Below the pieces are notes generated by a model that did not search any database, was not told the DNA's origin, and saw nothing but the letters and a program-made list of their open reading frames with translations. From contig CM064417.1 in assembly GCA_032690845.1 (NCBI GenBank), positions 38,570,432 through 38,634,431 of the forward strand: a stretch of DNA of 64,000 nt. The letters run 5' to 3'. The translations under genes and the position numbers were made by a program. Of the stretch, positions 10,577-22,439 are shown piece by piece (the first letter of the stretch is position 1; every line of letters begins with the position of its first letter). This DNA comes from Eleusine coracana subsp. coracana (Eukaryota > Streptophyta > Magnoliopsida > Poales > Poaceae).

Positions 10577-11500
10577 TGATGTGGACAAGGGTTCCCGATC
10601 TTCCGAAAGGTTCTTGGTAAGTTGATTTGGTCGGAGGCGACACACAAATCGATCCGGCTTCAGAACAGCACGTTCTAAACCCCGCAATCGTAGCACGACG
10701 TCTCCTCTGGTTATCAACCGTCCAAAAGACGATTGACCTCGCCGAGAAGGCTAATCCCTGCCTGCGAATCAAGAACACAAGCAAGAACAACGAATAATGC
10801 AACACAATTGCAGATGTATGATTAAACTCTCGAAGTTGGGGTCTCACAAACCGATGAACGGCGAAACTGTTTATGAACAGAATTGATCTAAGTAAAACCC
10901 GAACCCTAATGGTGCGGCGGTGGCTGTATATAAAGACCCTAGGGTCGTGCAAGACCCTCTGGACGCGCCCCGAATTGGGCTCAACTAGATACAAGGCCCA
11001 AAGACAAAAAATAAGCGACGCAGCACCGACACAGATTCTGGACTCTCTCTTGTTTTGACGATTCCCGATGACTCCGGATGAATTTTGACATGAGGCCGGC
11101 GGCATTGGATAGGTCTTCTCCTTATCTTTCCGTGCATATGTAGAACGTCCAAATCCGAGTCCGTATGCGTCCTGGGCGACCGTTTTAGTACAGACTGGTC
11201 CTGGGCCCCGAAACAGACTCGAAGTCGGTTTTGATTGGGCCTCCACTTTGGCTTCCAAGCCCTTGCTGGCCCTCCACGTTTCCAAATCCTTCTCCCATCA
11301 TCTCCTGGTCCTCTCCATGGTTTCTAATCATAAAATAATCATTAGGTAGCAAACCATTCTCAAAAGTAACATATAGCGAAGAACGTAGGAACGAGCTCAC
11401 CTCTAAATTTAGTTGTCGTGTACGAGCTCTAGTCATTGGACCTTGCAAGTCCAGATTTGGAGGAGTGTTGTGTGTATCCATAGGAGTGATGTCCTCATCA
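10577..11500 (-). repeat. 5' LTR of the gypsy element
   Basis: The 924-bp LTR is nearly identical to 3790-4713 (three differences seen). It begins TGATGAGGACATCAC and ends CCACATCA in element orientation. The stretch that is coding in the 3' LTR also reads open here but is not part of a gene. Confidence 0.95.
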
Positions 11501-12027
11501 CCGGCCTCATATCAAAATTCATCCGGAGTCATCGGGAATCGTTGAAACAAGAGAGAGTCCAGAATCTGTGTCGGTGCTATGTCGCCTATTTTTGGCCTTT
11601 GGGCTTTGTATTTAGTTGAGCCCAATTAGGGGCGCGTCCAGAGGGTCTTGCACGACCCTAGGGTCTTTATATACAGCCGCCGCCACACCATTAGGGTTTG
11701 GGTTTTGCTTAGATCAATTTTGTTCATAAATAGTGTCGCCGTTCATCGGTTTGTGAGACCCCAACTTCAAGAGTTTAATCATACATCTGCAATTGTGTTG
11801 CATTCTTCGTTGTTCTTGCTTATGTTCTTGATTCGTAGGCAGGGATTAGCCTTCTCGGCGAGGTCAATCGTCTTTGGACGGTTGATAACCAGAGGAGACG
11901 TCGTGCTGCGATTGCGTGGTTTAGAACGTGCTGTTCTGAAGCCGGATCAATTTATGTGTCGCCTCCGACCAAATCAACTTACCAAGAACCATTCGGAAGA
12001 TCGGGAACCCTTGTTTACATCACCTTC

Positions 12028-12305
12028 TATAAGAAATGGGTTATATCACTTTACAAAAAAAGGCTCCAAAGAGCGACGCTTTTCTCTAGCCCAATTGGCG
12101 TCATCACCAGAAAAGGTCTTCCTTCCAGTTGAGATAGGGTAACACATACTTGACTGTCCTCCTAACCAAGTCAAGAGAAACCAACCACACCTTTTTAACA
12201 AGATGCCCAAGCTCAGCAACAAAAAAAATATGCAACATCTGGATAGTCTATGCTGAGAAAAGGGTAAGTCGGTGGCTCATGGAGAGAAGGCACGATGTGG
12301 CTCAT
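12028..12305. other. short spacer between LTR elements
   Basis: I recognise no gene or repeat end between the solo LTR and the next LTR. Confidence 0.4.
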
Positions 12306-15300
12306 TGAAAGGATCGAGTGACCGAGAGGGGGGGGGGTGAATCGGGAACTCAAACTATGTACCTAATTTGCCAATTATTAAAACCGACCACTTAAACAAC
12401 TTCTATACAATTTTAGTGGTAAACACACTAGCAAGATGATCCTATGAAAGGAAGAACAACCTAAGCATACTAGTGCATCACACGCAAGGGCCAATCAACT
12501 TCTATCCAAGCTAGTAATCAAAGACAAGCGAAAGCACACAACAAGCTAGCAAAGGAGTCTACTCATGCAAAGCTACTAGATCATCAAGTACAAGATAAGG
12601 ACATAAGCATGAGTAGCATGATACAAACTAGGGTGATGAATCAAGCCAAAGCAACTCCTAAACATGCTAGTGATCAAGTGAAAGCAAAGCACAACTAGCA
12701 AATAAAGAAGCCTATTCATGCAAGTCTACAAGGTAATCAACAAGAGCAAGATAAACACACAAGCATGAATAGCGTGGTAAGTAAATGCGGAAAGTAAGGC
12801 ATCATAGTAAGGAAAAGATCAAGGAATGCTCATCATTTTTTCCCGAGGTCTCGGAAGGATGGCGTCTTCCCCTACTCCCGCCGGAGTACCGGTCCCTCCC
12901 ACCACCAATGTGGAGTTCTCGCATATGAGCCCGTAATCACTCCTAGAGTGAAGACATGGTTGCATCACCGCTGCCACCAAGGCACAAGCTCGCCTCCTGT
13001 TGGCGGCCAATAAAACCCAATATTGACCACCAACCGGTCAGGAAATACATGGTAAAGGCCTAAGTTTAATAAATATTTATTTAAACTAATAAGATTCCAT
13101 GAGTTTTGGTGAAATATGTATTTGCAGGTGTGAAAGAGCCAAAATATGCAAAAACATGAAGAAACACCCCGTCGGCCGATCACGACTATGAAATAGCCAT
13201 TTTCACCGGCCGACAGGGTCATTTTCAGGCTGAAATCAGGAACCGGCCGATAGGGTTATTACGGCTGAAATCAGCCACTCGGCTGATCAACCGGAGTCAT
13301 TTTTCAGGCTGAACATTCGACCCGACCGATTTTGCAAAACACTTCATCGTGATGCTGTTTTCTCCTCCCAGATCAAAAGTGATGAAATATGGATAAGGAA
13401 AGAAGGCCAACAAGTGGCCTAACCGGGAGAAGTCAAAGGGCGACCAGGAGGGGGTGGGCACCCGGCCAAGGCCGTCGCCCGGCCTAGCATGCCGCCAGGC
13501 CTCAGTTGGCCACCTAGGGTTGCCAGACCATGAGGCCCATAAGGCCTCCCGACCCCAAAATAACAGTCGGTGAGAACAAACCCACCAACCGACTCTACGG
13601 GGCAATCCAAGAGGTCCATTGCAAGGTCGGTTGAAAACGGGCTTAACGCAAGGCTGCCCGGCGCACTAGGCCTACCGGCCCAAATCCACGGAAAACGGCA
13701 CAAACCGACCAAGGCACCGACACCACAAGATCATCTGAAGCGTCCAAGCCGAACCGACAAAATCGTGTGGCCGCCCGGTGGGTCTTGCCGCCCGGCGGAC
13801 CAACTTTGGCCCACCGACTCCACTTGACCTACAAATACCTCCCTGCCCATTGCCACCTATAAATAGTGGAGAATTCGGGAAAAAATCAAGAAGCAACACA
13901 TCAAGGAGTCCATTTCCCACTACTTGTGCCACAATGTAGAATAGGTTAGTTAGTCGAGAGTTAGAGTCTAGTCGAGAGCATCGCTCGGGATTCCGGACTT
14001 GTCTTGGAGTTTTGGTATGAGCTCTCTTGTATCTTTCCTCTTTATGTAAGGCTTATCCTTTATCAACATAAATATCTTTTCTTTTATATCTTATCAAGTA
14101 TTTATTTTAATTCAGTTATTTCCTCAAGTTACAACTATCGGGAAGAAACATTGTTGCGTAGTTCACGGGTTTCCCGGCTAGGATTTAATTAAGTTTAGTT
14201 CTTTCTAGGACTTAAACTTGGTTATTTCCTGGCTATTCTTCCGCTCGATCAACGAAAGAATATCTAGTGAAAGCGTAAGCGTGGTGCCTAAGTTAATGCT
14301 AGCTGGATTTGCATTCGTCCTCACCGGTTGTGTGGTAGGCGGCAGGTGGTGACAGTCCTGTCCGTCCCTTTAGTAATCCACCACGTTCGGGAAGTCTCAA
14401 GGACGATTTTCTAGCGATAGCGTACCCACTAGTATAGAGGTTAGTTACCGACCCATATTAGTGGAACGTTTTCGTGCCCCAAAGTGAGCTAACAGGTGAA
14501 AGAATCGAGGCTGTACCAAGAAATTGGTGTAAGTGCTCAACCCGAGTAACTAGGATTTGACGCTTGACTTAGATATATTATGAAGATATATTTTAAGAAT
14601 CTTAGACTTAGACTCGCTGTCCTCCCGGCTAGCTTAACCGATCTCTTTATTTATCGTAGTGTGGATTTCTCCTGTGTTACTACCCCTCTATATCATTGAT
14701 TATCCTTACTCCCATCTTTAGTTAGTTGGAATTATTCTTTAGTCATATCTTTGTTAAGCCGAGATAATCTTACGCCTAGCTTCCCTGTGAAAATAAATAC
14801 GATACCTTGGAATACTCCCGGGTGAAATGCTACAATGGTATTCCATGCACTTGCGGAATTAATTCATTTTATATTTAGAGCATAGCAAACGCCAACACCT
14901 CCCTCAAGAACTTGCTGGACTCCCCGAGCCGACATGGGCGCTCACTAGCGATGCCCCTTTCACCGGCGGGCTCAAACCGGGTACAAACGTGTGACGGCCT
15001 TCACAACCGATCACGATAGGCTCGATCATCGACACCTAACCAGTCTAGGTCTCACCATAGACCAAGAGTAATAACCTAGATCACACCCTAAAGGACACCC
15101 TAGCTTTAGATGTGCAAGATGCTTAAGTTACTCTCACTAGCACTCTCAAGATATGCAATATCTCCTCCTAGTGCTCTCCTCTTTTCCTCTTGGCTCTCAT
15201 CAAATGCTCCAAGCAATTCCACTGGCCAAGAGAGGTCTCCAAGACTCCAGCAACGAAGTTATATAGGCTTCCAACCTCCAACTAGCCGTTGCTCCACGAA

Positions 15301-16082
15301 ATTAGCTTTCTGGGCGTATTGACCGGACTGTCCGGTCACTACCTGCCCGAACCATCCGGTCACTACAGATCCAGATCCAATGGCTCTGTCCACTGCTGAT
15401 CCTCACACTGACCGGACCGTCCAGTCAGACTTTCTCTCTCCATTCTAGAGAGCACCATTTTCTGCGCCCTTTGTCTCGAGCTACCACCATATAGACTAGA
15501 CCGTCCGGTCTCTACAGGTCTTCGAGCTAATAGATTTCCTCGTAGACTCCTCTCTGATCTCCTAGTGACCGTATGGTCCAGTCTCCACTAACCCCTCTAT
15601 CCGGTCACTATGTCCAGAAGCTGAAACTACTCGTTCTCGTTTGACTTCGTTTCTCGGCTTCTCCGAACAGCTCGTTGGCTTCTCCACTGTCATCTAGTGC
15701 CTGTGATTTCACTGAGCATCCATGCACATCACCAACTAGTTGTGACCTAAGAGACATGACCTAGACCCCCTTGATAGTCTAGTTTTTCCTATGGACTCAA
15801 AGCCCTAACAACTAGACAAGTGTTCCAAACACTTGCTCCATAGCTTGTCCTTAGCCTTTATCCATCTCCATCAACCCTTGGACTCCGTCAAGCTCATCAA
15901 GCCTTCATGCTTGTGGTCATTGTCATCCATCGCCAAGGCAACTGTCATCATCAATCATCATTAAGTAGAAGATGTTTTCTACACGCACAACACTCGTGTA
16001 GACATTAGTCACATTTTATGTTTCTCATTCATCACCAAAACATTCATACCTTAGGGTGATCTCAATGGTCATGATCCTTACA
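12306..16082 (-). mobile_element. copia/SIRE-like 3' LTR (interrupted)
   Basis: The plus strand begins TGAAAGGATCGAG and ends GATCCTTACA, so on the minus strand the LTR reads TGTAAGGATC...GATCCTTTCA. A purine tract follows on the internal side (16083-16096). Removing the nested solo LTR leaves about 1.87 kb, long for copia but usual for SIRE/Maximus LTRs. Recurrent ACCGGACTGTCCGGTCA-type motifs (15320-15620) are familiar from such grass LTRs. The element's body is largely missing. Clade assignment is from general resemblance. Confidence 0.6.
12998..14897 (+). mobile_element. solo LTR, 1.9 kb, gypsy-type
   Basis: The sequence starts TGTTGGCGGCC and ends CGCCAACA, an 8-bp perfect terminal inverted repeat. 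It is flanked by the perfect 5-bp duplication CCTCC (12993-12997 and 14898-14902). A TATA box (TATAAATAG near 13857) fits a plus-strand LTR promoter. No internal region or second LTR is present, so it is a solo LTR. Length and terminal sequence suggest a Tat/Athila-like gypsy element; that part is inference. Confidence 0.85.
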
Positions 16083-16096
16083 ATCTCCCCCTTTTT
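16083..16096 (-). other. polypurine tract of the SIRE-like element
   Basis: On the minus strand AAAAAGGGGGAGAT adjoins the LTR end, as expected upstream of a 3' LTR. It sets the orientation of the interrupted element. Confidence 0.6.
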
Positions 16097-16870
16097 GATG
16101 ATAGATGACAACCACTACTTATGATGATCCAAAACATACAAGTCCCAAAAGAATAAGAAGGAAGGGACAAAAGACTCGAACGAAAAATGAGAAACCAAGA
16201 GAAAAGAGAAAGGTTTGAGAAAATTACCTTGGTCCTTACCTTGGAAGTAGTCTCCCCCTTGGAATGTGCTAGGTGTTGAGAGAGAACTACCCAATTATAT
16301 AGCGCACTAGAGATTGTGCTTGAGTTGAATTTTGCACCTGTCATGGTATCGTGGTAATTGATATTGTTGACTTCGACACGCACCATAGACGTCATGTCGG
16401 TGTAGATGTTCATTGTTGTTATGCACCATTGTCTTGATTATCTTGATTTTTGTCATCTCTCATTCATGTTCTTCTCATCCATCTTCTTTTGGTCTTCATT
16501 GCTTCTCCCCTTTGTCACCTCATAGCTTTCCATGTATCTTTATGTTCTTCTCCTATTTTGTGCCATCTTCAATCTTGACTTGGCTTTTGGATCTTGATGT
16601 CCTTATACCCCTTTGTCACCTATCACCAAAAACAACAAACCAAGGCGAAACACAAGGCAACCAAGGAGCAAATAATAACTGGCAAGAGTTAGGAAAACTC
16701 CCCCTTTCATTGGCAGCTCCTTATCTGTGGCCGAAAATTCACGCTTCCAATCCATTTTGCCATCTTCTACAGTTCAGATCTAGAAGGTCACCTCAAAATG
16801 ATCTAAACGTGGATTAGGAACATAGCCACCATAATGATTCGCATCCACAAACTTCATGTTATATCCACTA
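16097..16870 (-). mobile_element. internal remnant of the SIRE-like element
   Basis: The interval lies on the internal side of the LTR. A minus-strand open stretch (about 16780-16856) reads YNMKFVDANHYGGYVPNPRL before a stop; I do not recognise it. No gag, pol or integrase motif is visible, and the boundary with the neighbouring copia element is not sharp. Confidence 0.3.
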
Positions 16871-17299
16871 TACAAACGGGTGGCGCTCGACTGCGCAATG
16901 GTGTGCGTGCTGTGCGCGAGTGCGGGTGGCGCACGTGCGCGGGCGAGTGCAGTGGGCAGCAGGCGCTACGCGCGGTGGTTGGTGAGCAAGGGCATCAAGT
17001 TGCTGCCTGTTGCTGTCGTGGTGATTTGTTTGCTGCCTGCTGGTGGTGGTGGTGATTTGCTTGCTGCGTGAGTTGCTACTGGTGTTGTGGTGATTGAGTG
17101 AAGAAAAAGGGAGAAGATATTGCTGCTAGCTAGCCAACTGTGTGGTGATTTGCTTGATGAGCAGCGAGAGAAGAAAAGGAGGTGTGGTACGAAAGTGGCT
17201 CGTTATGGACCTGCTGTTGTGGTGTTGTTGTTGCTACTTGTATTCGTTTGTGTTGGGAAGAAGCCTGGTCCAAGTATATTTGGATTGCAGGCAGTAGCG

Positions 17300-20200
17300 A
17301 TGATGACTCCACAAGAATTGGAGGCGAAGAAGGAGGAAGAAGAGGCTGCAATGAGGGCAGCGACTGAACAACGAGCGAGTGGAAGTGGAGGTGGCTCACT
17401 TGTTACAAAAGGAGAGATGATGAGTGAGATGAGATGTATGATTTAGGAACTTATGGGACTTGGTCTGATTGGTGCAGCCAAGCCAAATATGAGTCCATCG
17501 GAGATGAAATTGGAGTTACCTTCAAACGATGTGAAGCTCGAGGACAGCAAAAATTACATGAGCTAGGCAAGAAGAGTGCGAGTGATTCTAGGCGGTAGGG
17601 GAGTGGAGCACTACTTGGAGGGTACCTGTGTTGAGCCAGCTGATAAGGTCAGCACTGAGTGGAGAGTTTGGAATGCGACAAACTTAGCAATAGTGGCATG
17701 GTTGTTGGCATCCATGTCTCCCATTGTGAGCAGGAGGGTGGAAGCCATGCGCACTGTAGCACAGGTGTGGGAGACCCTGAGTAACACATATTCCTAGGAG
17801 GGAAATGTGATGGTGATGATGGAGATTCAGGGTAAAGCAGATATAGTGAAACAGGCTGGAAGACCGGTTGAACAGTATGCTAGTGAGCTCCAATACTTGT
17901 GGGGGGGGGGGGAGAGCTAGATCACTATGCACCTCGCCAAATGGAGACTCCACATGATGCTCAGGTTATGCATAAGTGGGTGGAGGACAGAAGGGTGACT
18001 CACTTTCTGAAGAATCTAGACCCTTAGTTTCAGAGTAGGACGGCTACCTTCTGTCATCAGGAGAGTCTTCCCACTATAAATGAGGTGGTCTCAGCCATGA
18101 TTGATAAAGAGAGTAGACAACGGATGATGTGCAGTGAAACTCCTATGAAGCTGACCTACGTTGCAATTGAGGATAGGGAGTGCTATAATTGTGGGGAGAA
18201 GGGGCACATGAGTTACAATTGTCCCAATCTGAAAGGTGGTGGTCGAGGTGGATCTCGTGGAGGTCGTGTGAATACTCGTGGAAGCTATGACGGAGGTCAT
18301 GGTGGTCGTGGTGGAGGCCGAGGTAGAGGCCGTGGTGGCCCAAGGGCCAATGTGGCGGCTACAGAGGAGACTTCGTCTATCACTCTGATAAGGGAGCAAG
18401 TCAAACAGTCAGAGCAATGGTAGAAGGGCAAAGCTTCTGAGAGCGCTACCAGCGATCACTTTGGTAAAAAGGCCAACTACGCTCAGTTGGACGAAGGTAC
18501 TCAGGCACAGGCACTTGAATCCTTATATAGGCATAAACTAGATTGGGTAATAGATTCAGGAGCATCCAAGCATGTTACTGGAATGTCTAGTTCTTTCAAA
18601 ACATACAATCCTTATACCCATACTGACTCTGTTCAAATTGTTGATGGCACATCCCAAATCATTCATGGTATAGGATCTATAGATTGCACTCCATCTCTTA
18701 GCTTATCATCTGTTCTGCATGTCCCATCTTTTCCTGTCATCAATCTTATCTCTGTGAGCTCAATCGTGTCTTTCAGGAGAAGGGGACTAGGAGAAGACTT
18801 GGGACAGGAGTGAGGCATAATGGGTTGTGGTTCATCAATCATGAGGAGTCAGCTTTGGCAGCTGTTGTAGGAGGAGATGTGACAGAAATTCTACTACTTC
18901 ATTGTCGGTTAGGACATGTATCTTTTGAAAGCTTGAGTCGATTGTATTCTGCTATGTTTAAGGGAATGGACAAGAGTAAACTTGTTTGTGATGCTTGTGA
19001 ACTTGGTAAACATACTAGGTCTACATATCCTAGTATTGGTCTTCGGAGCTATGAACCTTTTGTGCTAATAAACTCATATGTTTAGGGTCCTTGTTCAGTT
19101 ACCTCTGTGAGTGGCTGCAAGTGGTTTGTCACTTTTATCGATTGTTCCACTCGTATGACCTGGATTTATATGCTTAAGCATAAGAATGAAGTGTTTCAGT
19201 GCTTTCAAGACTTCCACAAATTGGTTACCAATCAGTTTAATGCAAAGGTTCGCATCATTCGCACTGATAATGGAACAGAGTATGTCAATAATGAGTTTAG
19301 GTCATATATTTCTGATCAAGGAATTATTCACCAGACCACCTGCCCTAGGACACCACCTCAAAATGGTGTAGTTGAAAGGAAAAATCGTAATTTGTTGGAA
19401 GTAGCGAGGTCCCTCATGTTTCACATGAATGTGCCGAAGTATCTGTGGAGTGAGGCAGTATTGACAGCCGCATACCTCATCAACTGTATGCCATCCAGAA
19501 TACTTGGTATGAAATCACCTATTGAGCTTCTTTTAGGGCAACAAGAGTTCAAAGTTCCACAAAGGTACTCAGTTGTGTCTGCTTTGTAAGAGATCATAGG
19601 CCTCAGGTGGGCAAGTTGGACCCTCAAGCAGTTAAGTGTGTATTTTTTGGCTATTCCTCAACTCAAAAAGGATACAAGGGTTGGGATCCTATTAGAAGGA
19701 AATTATGTGTGACCATGGATGTGACATTTCATGAGTGGGAACCATACTACTCAAAAGAAAGTGATCTGGATCAGTTTCTAGAGGAATTCTCTCCATTCAA
19801 TGAAAGTGAATGTCGAGAGGGGGAGAATGGTCATGGGCAAGGTGTTGATGTGGCTAGTGAGACTCAAGGAGGAGTGATTATTGGTGATACAGTCCCACAT
19901 ATTGTGGATGAAGAGGTCACTCCGGAGAGAGTGAATAATGGTGAGGGAAGATGGCGATGATGAACTAAGGAGTAATACTCAAGAGGATGAGGAGAATGAA
20001 GTGGTGATTGTTGGGACAATTCCATGTCCCCAGTAGACAGAATGAATGAGAAGCAGGGGGGAGAGAGCCCATAGTGTATTAGAGGAGGCGGACTAAAAAG
20101 CAGGGGGAGCAACCACAACCCAAAGAAGTTGATACTCCAGTCCCAAGTCTCTCTTCCGAACCTTCTCCACCAAGCTCTCTGACTGGTAATGTTTCTCCCA

Positions 20201-21959
20201 CCCTTGAACATGTAGAATTGCCTCTTGCACAACGTAGAGATCCTAGAATCAATGCAGGAAAACCTTCTTCACGCTATGGCTATGAACATGACATTGCTAA
20301 CTACATCTTATATTCTAGTGTCTCACCTACATATAGAGCATTTGTTGCATTATTACAAACAGTGTCTATTCTGAAGGATTGGAGGTGTGCTAAGCAGGAT
20401 CCAAAGTGGAAGGAAGCAATGAAAGAGGAGTTATTCACTCTTCAAAAGAACAAGACATGGGAGCTTGTTCATCTTCCAGAAGGGAAGAAGGCGATGGGTT
20501 GTAAGTGGATCTTTATAGTGAAACAGACCCCTGAAGTAAAGGTGGACAGGTACAAAGCAAGATTGGTCGCAAAAGGATATAGTGAGACATATGGAATTGA
20601 TTATGATGAAACCTTTGCGCCTGTGGCAAGGATGAGTACGTGCGGACCTTGGTCTCATGTGCAGCCAACTTTGATTGGCCTCTTCATCAGTTGGCTGTGA
20701 AGAATGCATTTCTTCTTGGTGATTTGCAGGAGGAACTATATATGGAGGTTCCACCTGGATTCCCAAATGAGCAGGGTAAGGTTTGCAAATTGAAGAAATC
20801 ACTCTATGGCCTGAAACAATCGCCACGCGCTTGGTTTGATAGATTTAGACGAGTAGTGTGTTATATAGGGTATTCTAAGTGCAATGGAGATCACACGGTG
20901 TTTTATAGACATCGGGGCTCGTATATCACTATCTTGGCTGTTTATGTGGATGACATAGTGATTACTGGAGATGATGTTGAGGAGATCAAGAGATTGAAGG
21001 AAAGGCTAGGAAGAGCGTTCGAGGTAAAGGATCTTGGACCACTTCGGTACTTTCTTGGGACTAAGATTGCCCGATCATCTAAGGGTACTATCCTCTCTCA
21101 AAGAAAGTATGTACTTGATCTATTGGAAGAGACGGGAATGCTTGGGTGTCGTCCATGTGGTTCACCCATTGATAGGAATCATCAAATTTGTGCTCAATCA
21201 GGTGATCCTGTTGATTGAGAAAGATACCAAAGATTAGTTGGCCAGTTGATTTACCTATGTCATACAAGACCTGATATTTTTTATGCAGTGAGTGTGGTAA
21301 GTAGGTATATGCATGATCCAAGAACCGGGCACATGGATGTGGTGTATAAAATTCTGAGATATTTGAAGGGAACCCCGGGCAAGGGGTTGTGGTTCAAAGC
21401 AAATCAACACCTGGATGTGGAAGGGTATTGTGATGCTGATTGGGCAAGCAGTAGGGATGATCAAAGATCCATATCGGGATATTGTGTGTTCGTCAGAGGT
21501 AATCTTGTTTCATGGCGAAGCAAGAAGCAGGCGGTGGTGTCTCGGTCTACTGCAGAGGTCGAATGTAGAGCAATGGCATTGGCTCTATGTGAAATGATGT
21601 GGCTAAAAGATCTTCTGAAGGAGCTCCGGGTGTTAATGAATGAGAGTATGCTATTACATTATGATAATGTAGCTGCAATTAATGATGCAAACAACCCGTT
21701 GTAGTTTGACCGAATGAAACATGTGGGGATTGATAGATTCTTCATCAAGGAGAAGATTGACAGTGGGGCTTTAAAGCTAGAGTATATTAAGTCTCGTAGT
21801 CAACTAGTTGATTGTCTCACCAAGGGTTTAGGTCCCAAGGATAATGAATTAATATGTAACAAGATGGGCATGTTAGATATTTTTGGCCCTCTTGAGGGGG
21901 AGTGTTGGTGTATTACTGTAATTAGTGTAACATGGAAGGACTATTGTGCATATAGTTGA
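17300..21959 (+). pseudogene. copia gag-pol, several stops and frameshifts
   Basis: Translation in shifting frames shows a gag starting MMTPQELEAKK, a CCHC knuckle CYNCGEKGHMSYNC (about 18180), and the protease motif VIDSGASKHV (about 18550). It continues with the pre-integrase HHCC region (18900-19060) and an integrase core with FIDCSTRM, RTDNGTEYVNNEF and GVVERKNR (19107-19590). The reverse transcriptase has KARLVAKGYS and AVYVDDIVITGDD (20500-21000), and RNase H has YCDADWASSRDD and the C-terminal LVDCLTKGL. Stops occur near 17446, 17575, 17797, 18423, 19085, 21218 and 21704. Frame changes fall near 18800, 19590 and 20640. The integrase-before-RT order defines Ty1/copia. The gene is dead. 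Confidence 0.93.
21889..21902 (+). other. polypurine tract of the copia element
   Basis: TTGAGGGGGAG lies immediately before the TGTTGGTG start of the 3' LTR. Confidence 0.75.
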
Positions 21960-22439
21960 AATAAAAGAGTAGAGAGTGGGGTTGTGGGAGTAGAACCAGC
22001 CAGAAAGTTTTTCCCCCAAATCACAACAGTAATTCATGCAGCTCTGACTTAGACGAGGAGTATAGCCACATCTGAGCTACAGCCATGCAGAGATATGGGA
22101 CAGACCGAGATGTGCATCCATGCTCCTACGGTCTCACCTGCGGGCAGTTCGGGAGCAGCTGTGAGTGAGGGCACTGCGCCAACCCTATAAATGAACAAGT
22201 CTTGCTTGAAGAAACGGAACTGGAGAGGCCAATGCAGGCAGAAAAGTAAGGCGTTCTGGTGCAATCCTATCAGGCAAGCCGACTTGTCATCTGGAATTGT
22301 GTCTTCCGGCAAGTGAAGGAAGACGCGGGAGATGCCCGGCGGTGCAGAGAAGTGGAAGGAAACGTGAATGGGATCTCCTTTGCTGGTGAGACATTCTAGC
22401 GTGGTTGCTTCGTCCTCCTAAACGATTTCAGATCGTACT

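Larger units (their letters stand above)
3790..11500 (-). mobile_element. full-length Ty3/gypsy retrotransposon, CRM-like clade
   Basis: A complete 7711-bp element on the minus strand has two 924-bp LTRs (TGATG...CATCA). It also has a primer-binding site next to the 5' LTR, a purine tract next to the 3' LTR, one long gag-pol ORF, and the 5-bp target duplication CCGGC (3785-3789 and 11501-11505). I count three differences between the LTRs (near 4090, 4371 and 4611). At the commonly used grass rate of 1.3e-8 per site per year, that implies roughly 0.1 million years. Clade assignment rests on the LTR ends and on the polyprotein running into the 3' LTR, a feature of centromeric (CRM) chromoviruses. 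It is an inference that a phylogeny should test. Confidence 0.95.
3384..12022 (+). mobile_element. older solo LTR of the CRM-like family, split by a younger insertion
   Basis: The left part, 3384-3789, begins TGATGAGGGCATCACTC. The right part, 11506-12022, ends TTTACATCA. Together they form about 923 bp that aligns along its whole length, in plus orientation, with the 924-bp LTRs of the element inserted in it. The flanks carry the perfect 5-bp duplication CCTTC (3379-3383 and 12023-12027), so this is a genuine solo LTR left after recombination, not a truncated copy. It differs from the young LTRs at many sites. The intervening 3790-11500 is the newer element, with duplication CCGGC. Confidence 0.93.

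Noticed and set aside
13850..14050. Promoter-like TATAAATAG and following transcript-like sequence as a host gene start
   Set aside because: It lies in the middle of a solo LTR with perfect ends and duplication, so it is the LTR promoter.
16851..17100. Search for the copia 5' LTR and tRNA-Met primer site upstream of gag
   Set aside because: Neither TGTTGGTG nor TGGTATCAGAG-like sequence is present; the 5' end appears lost.
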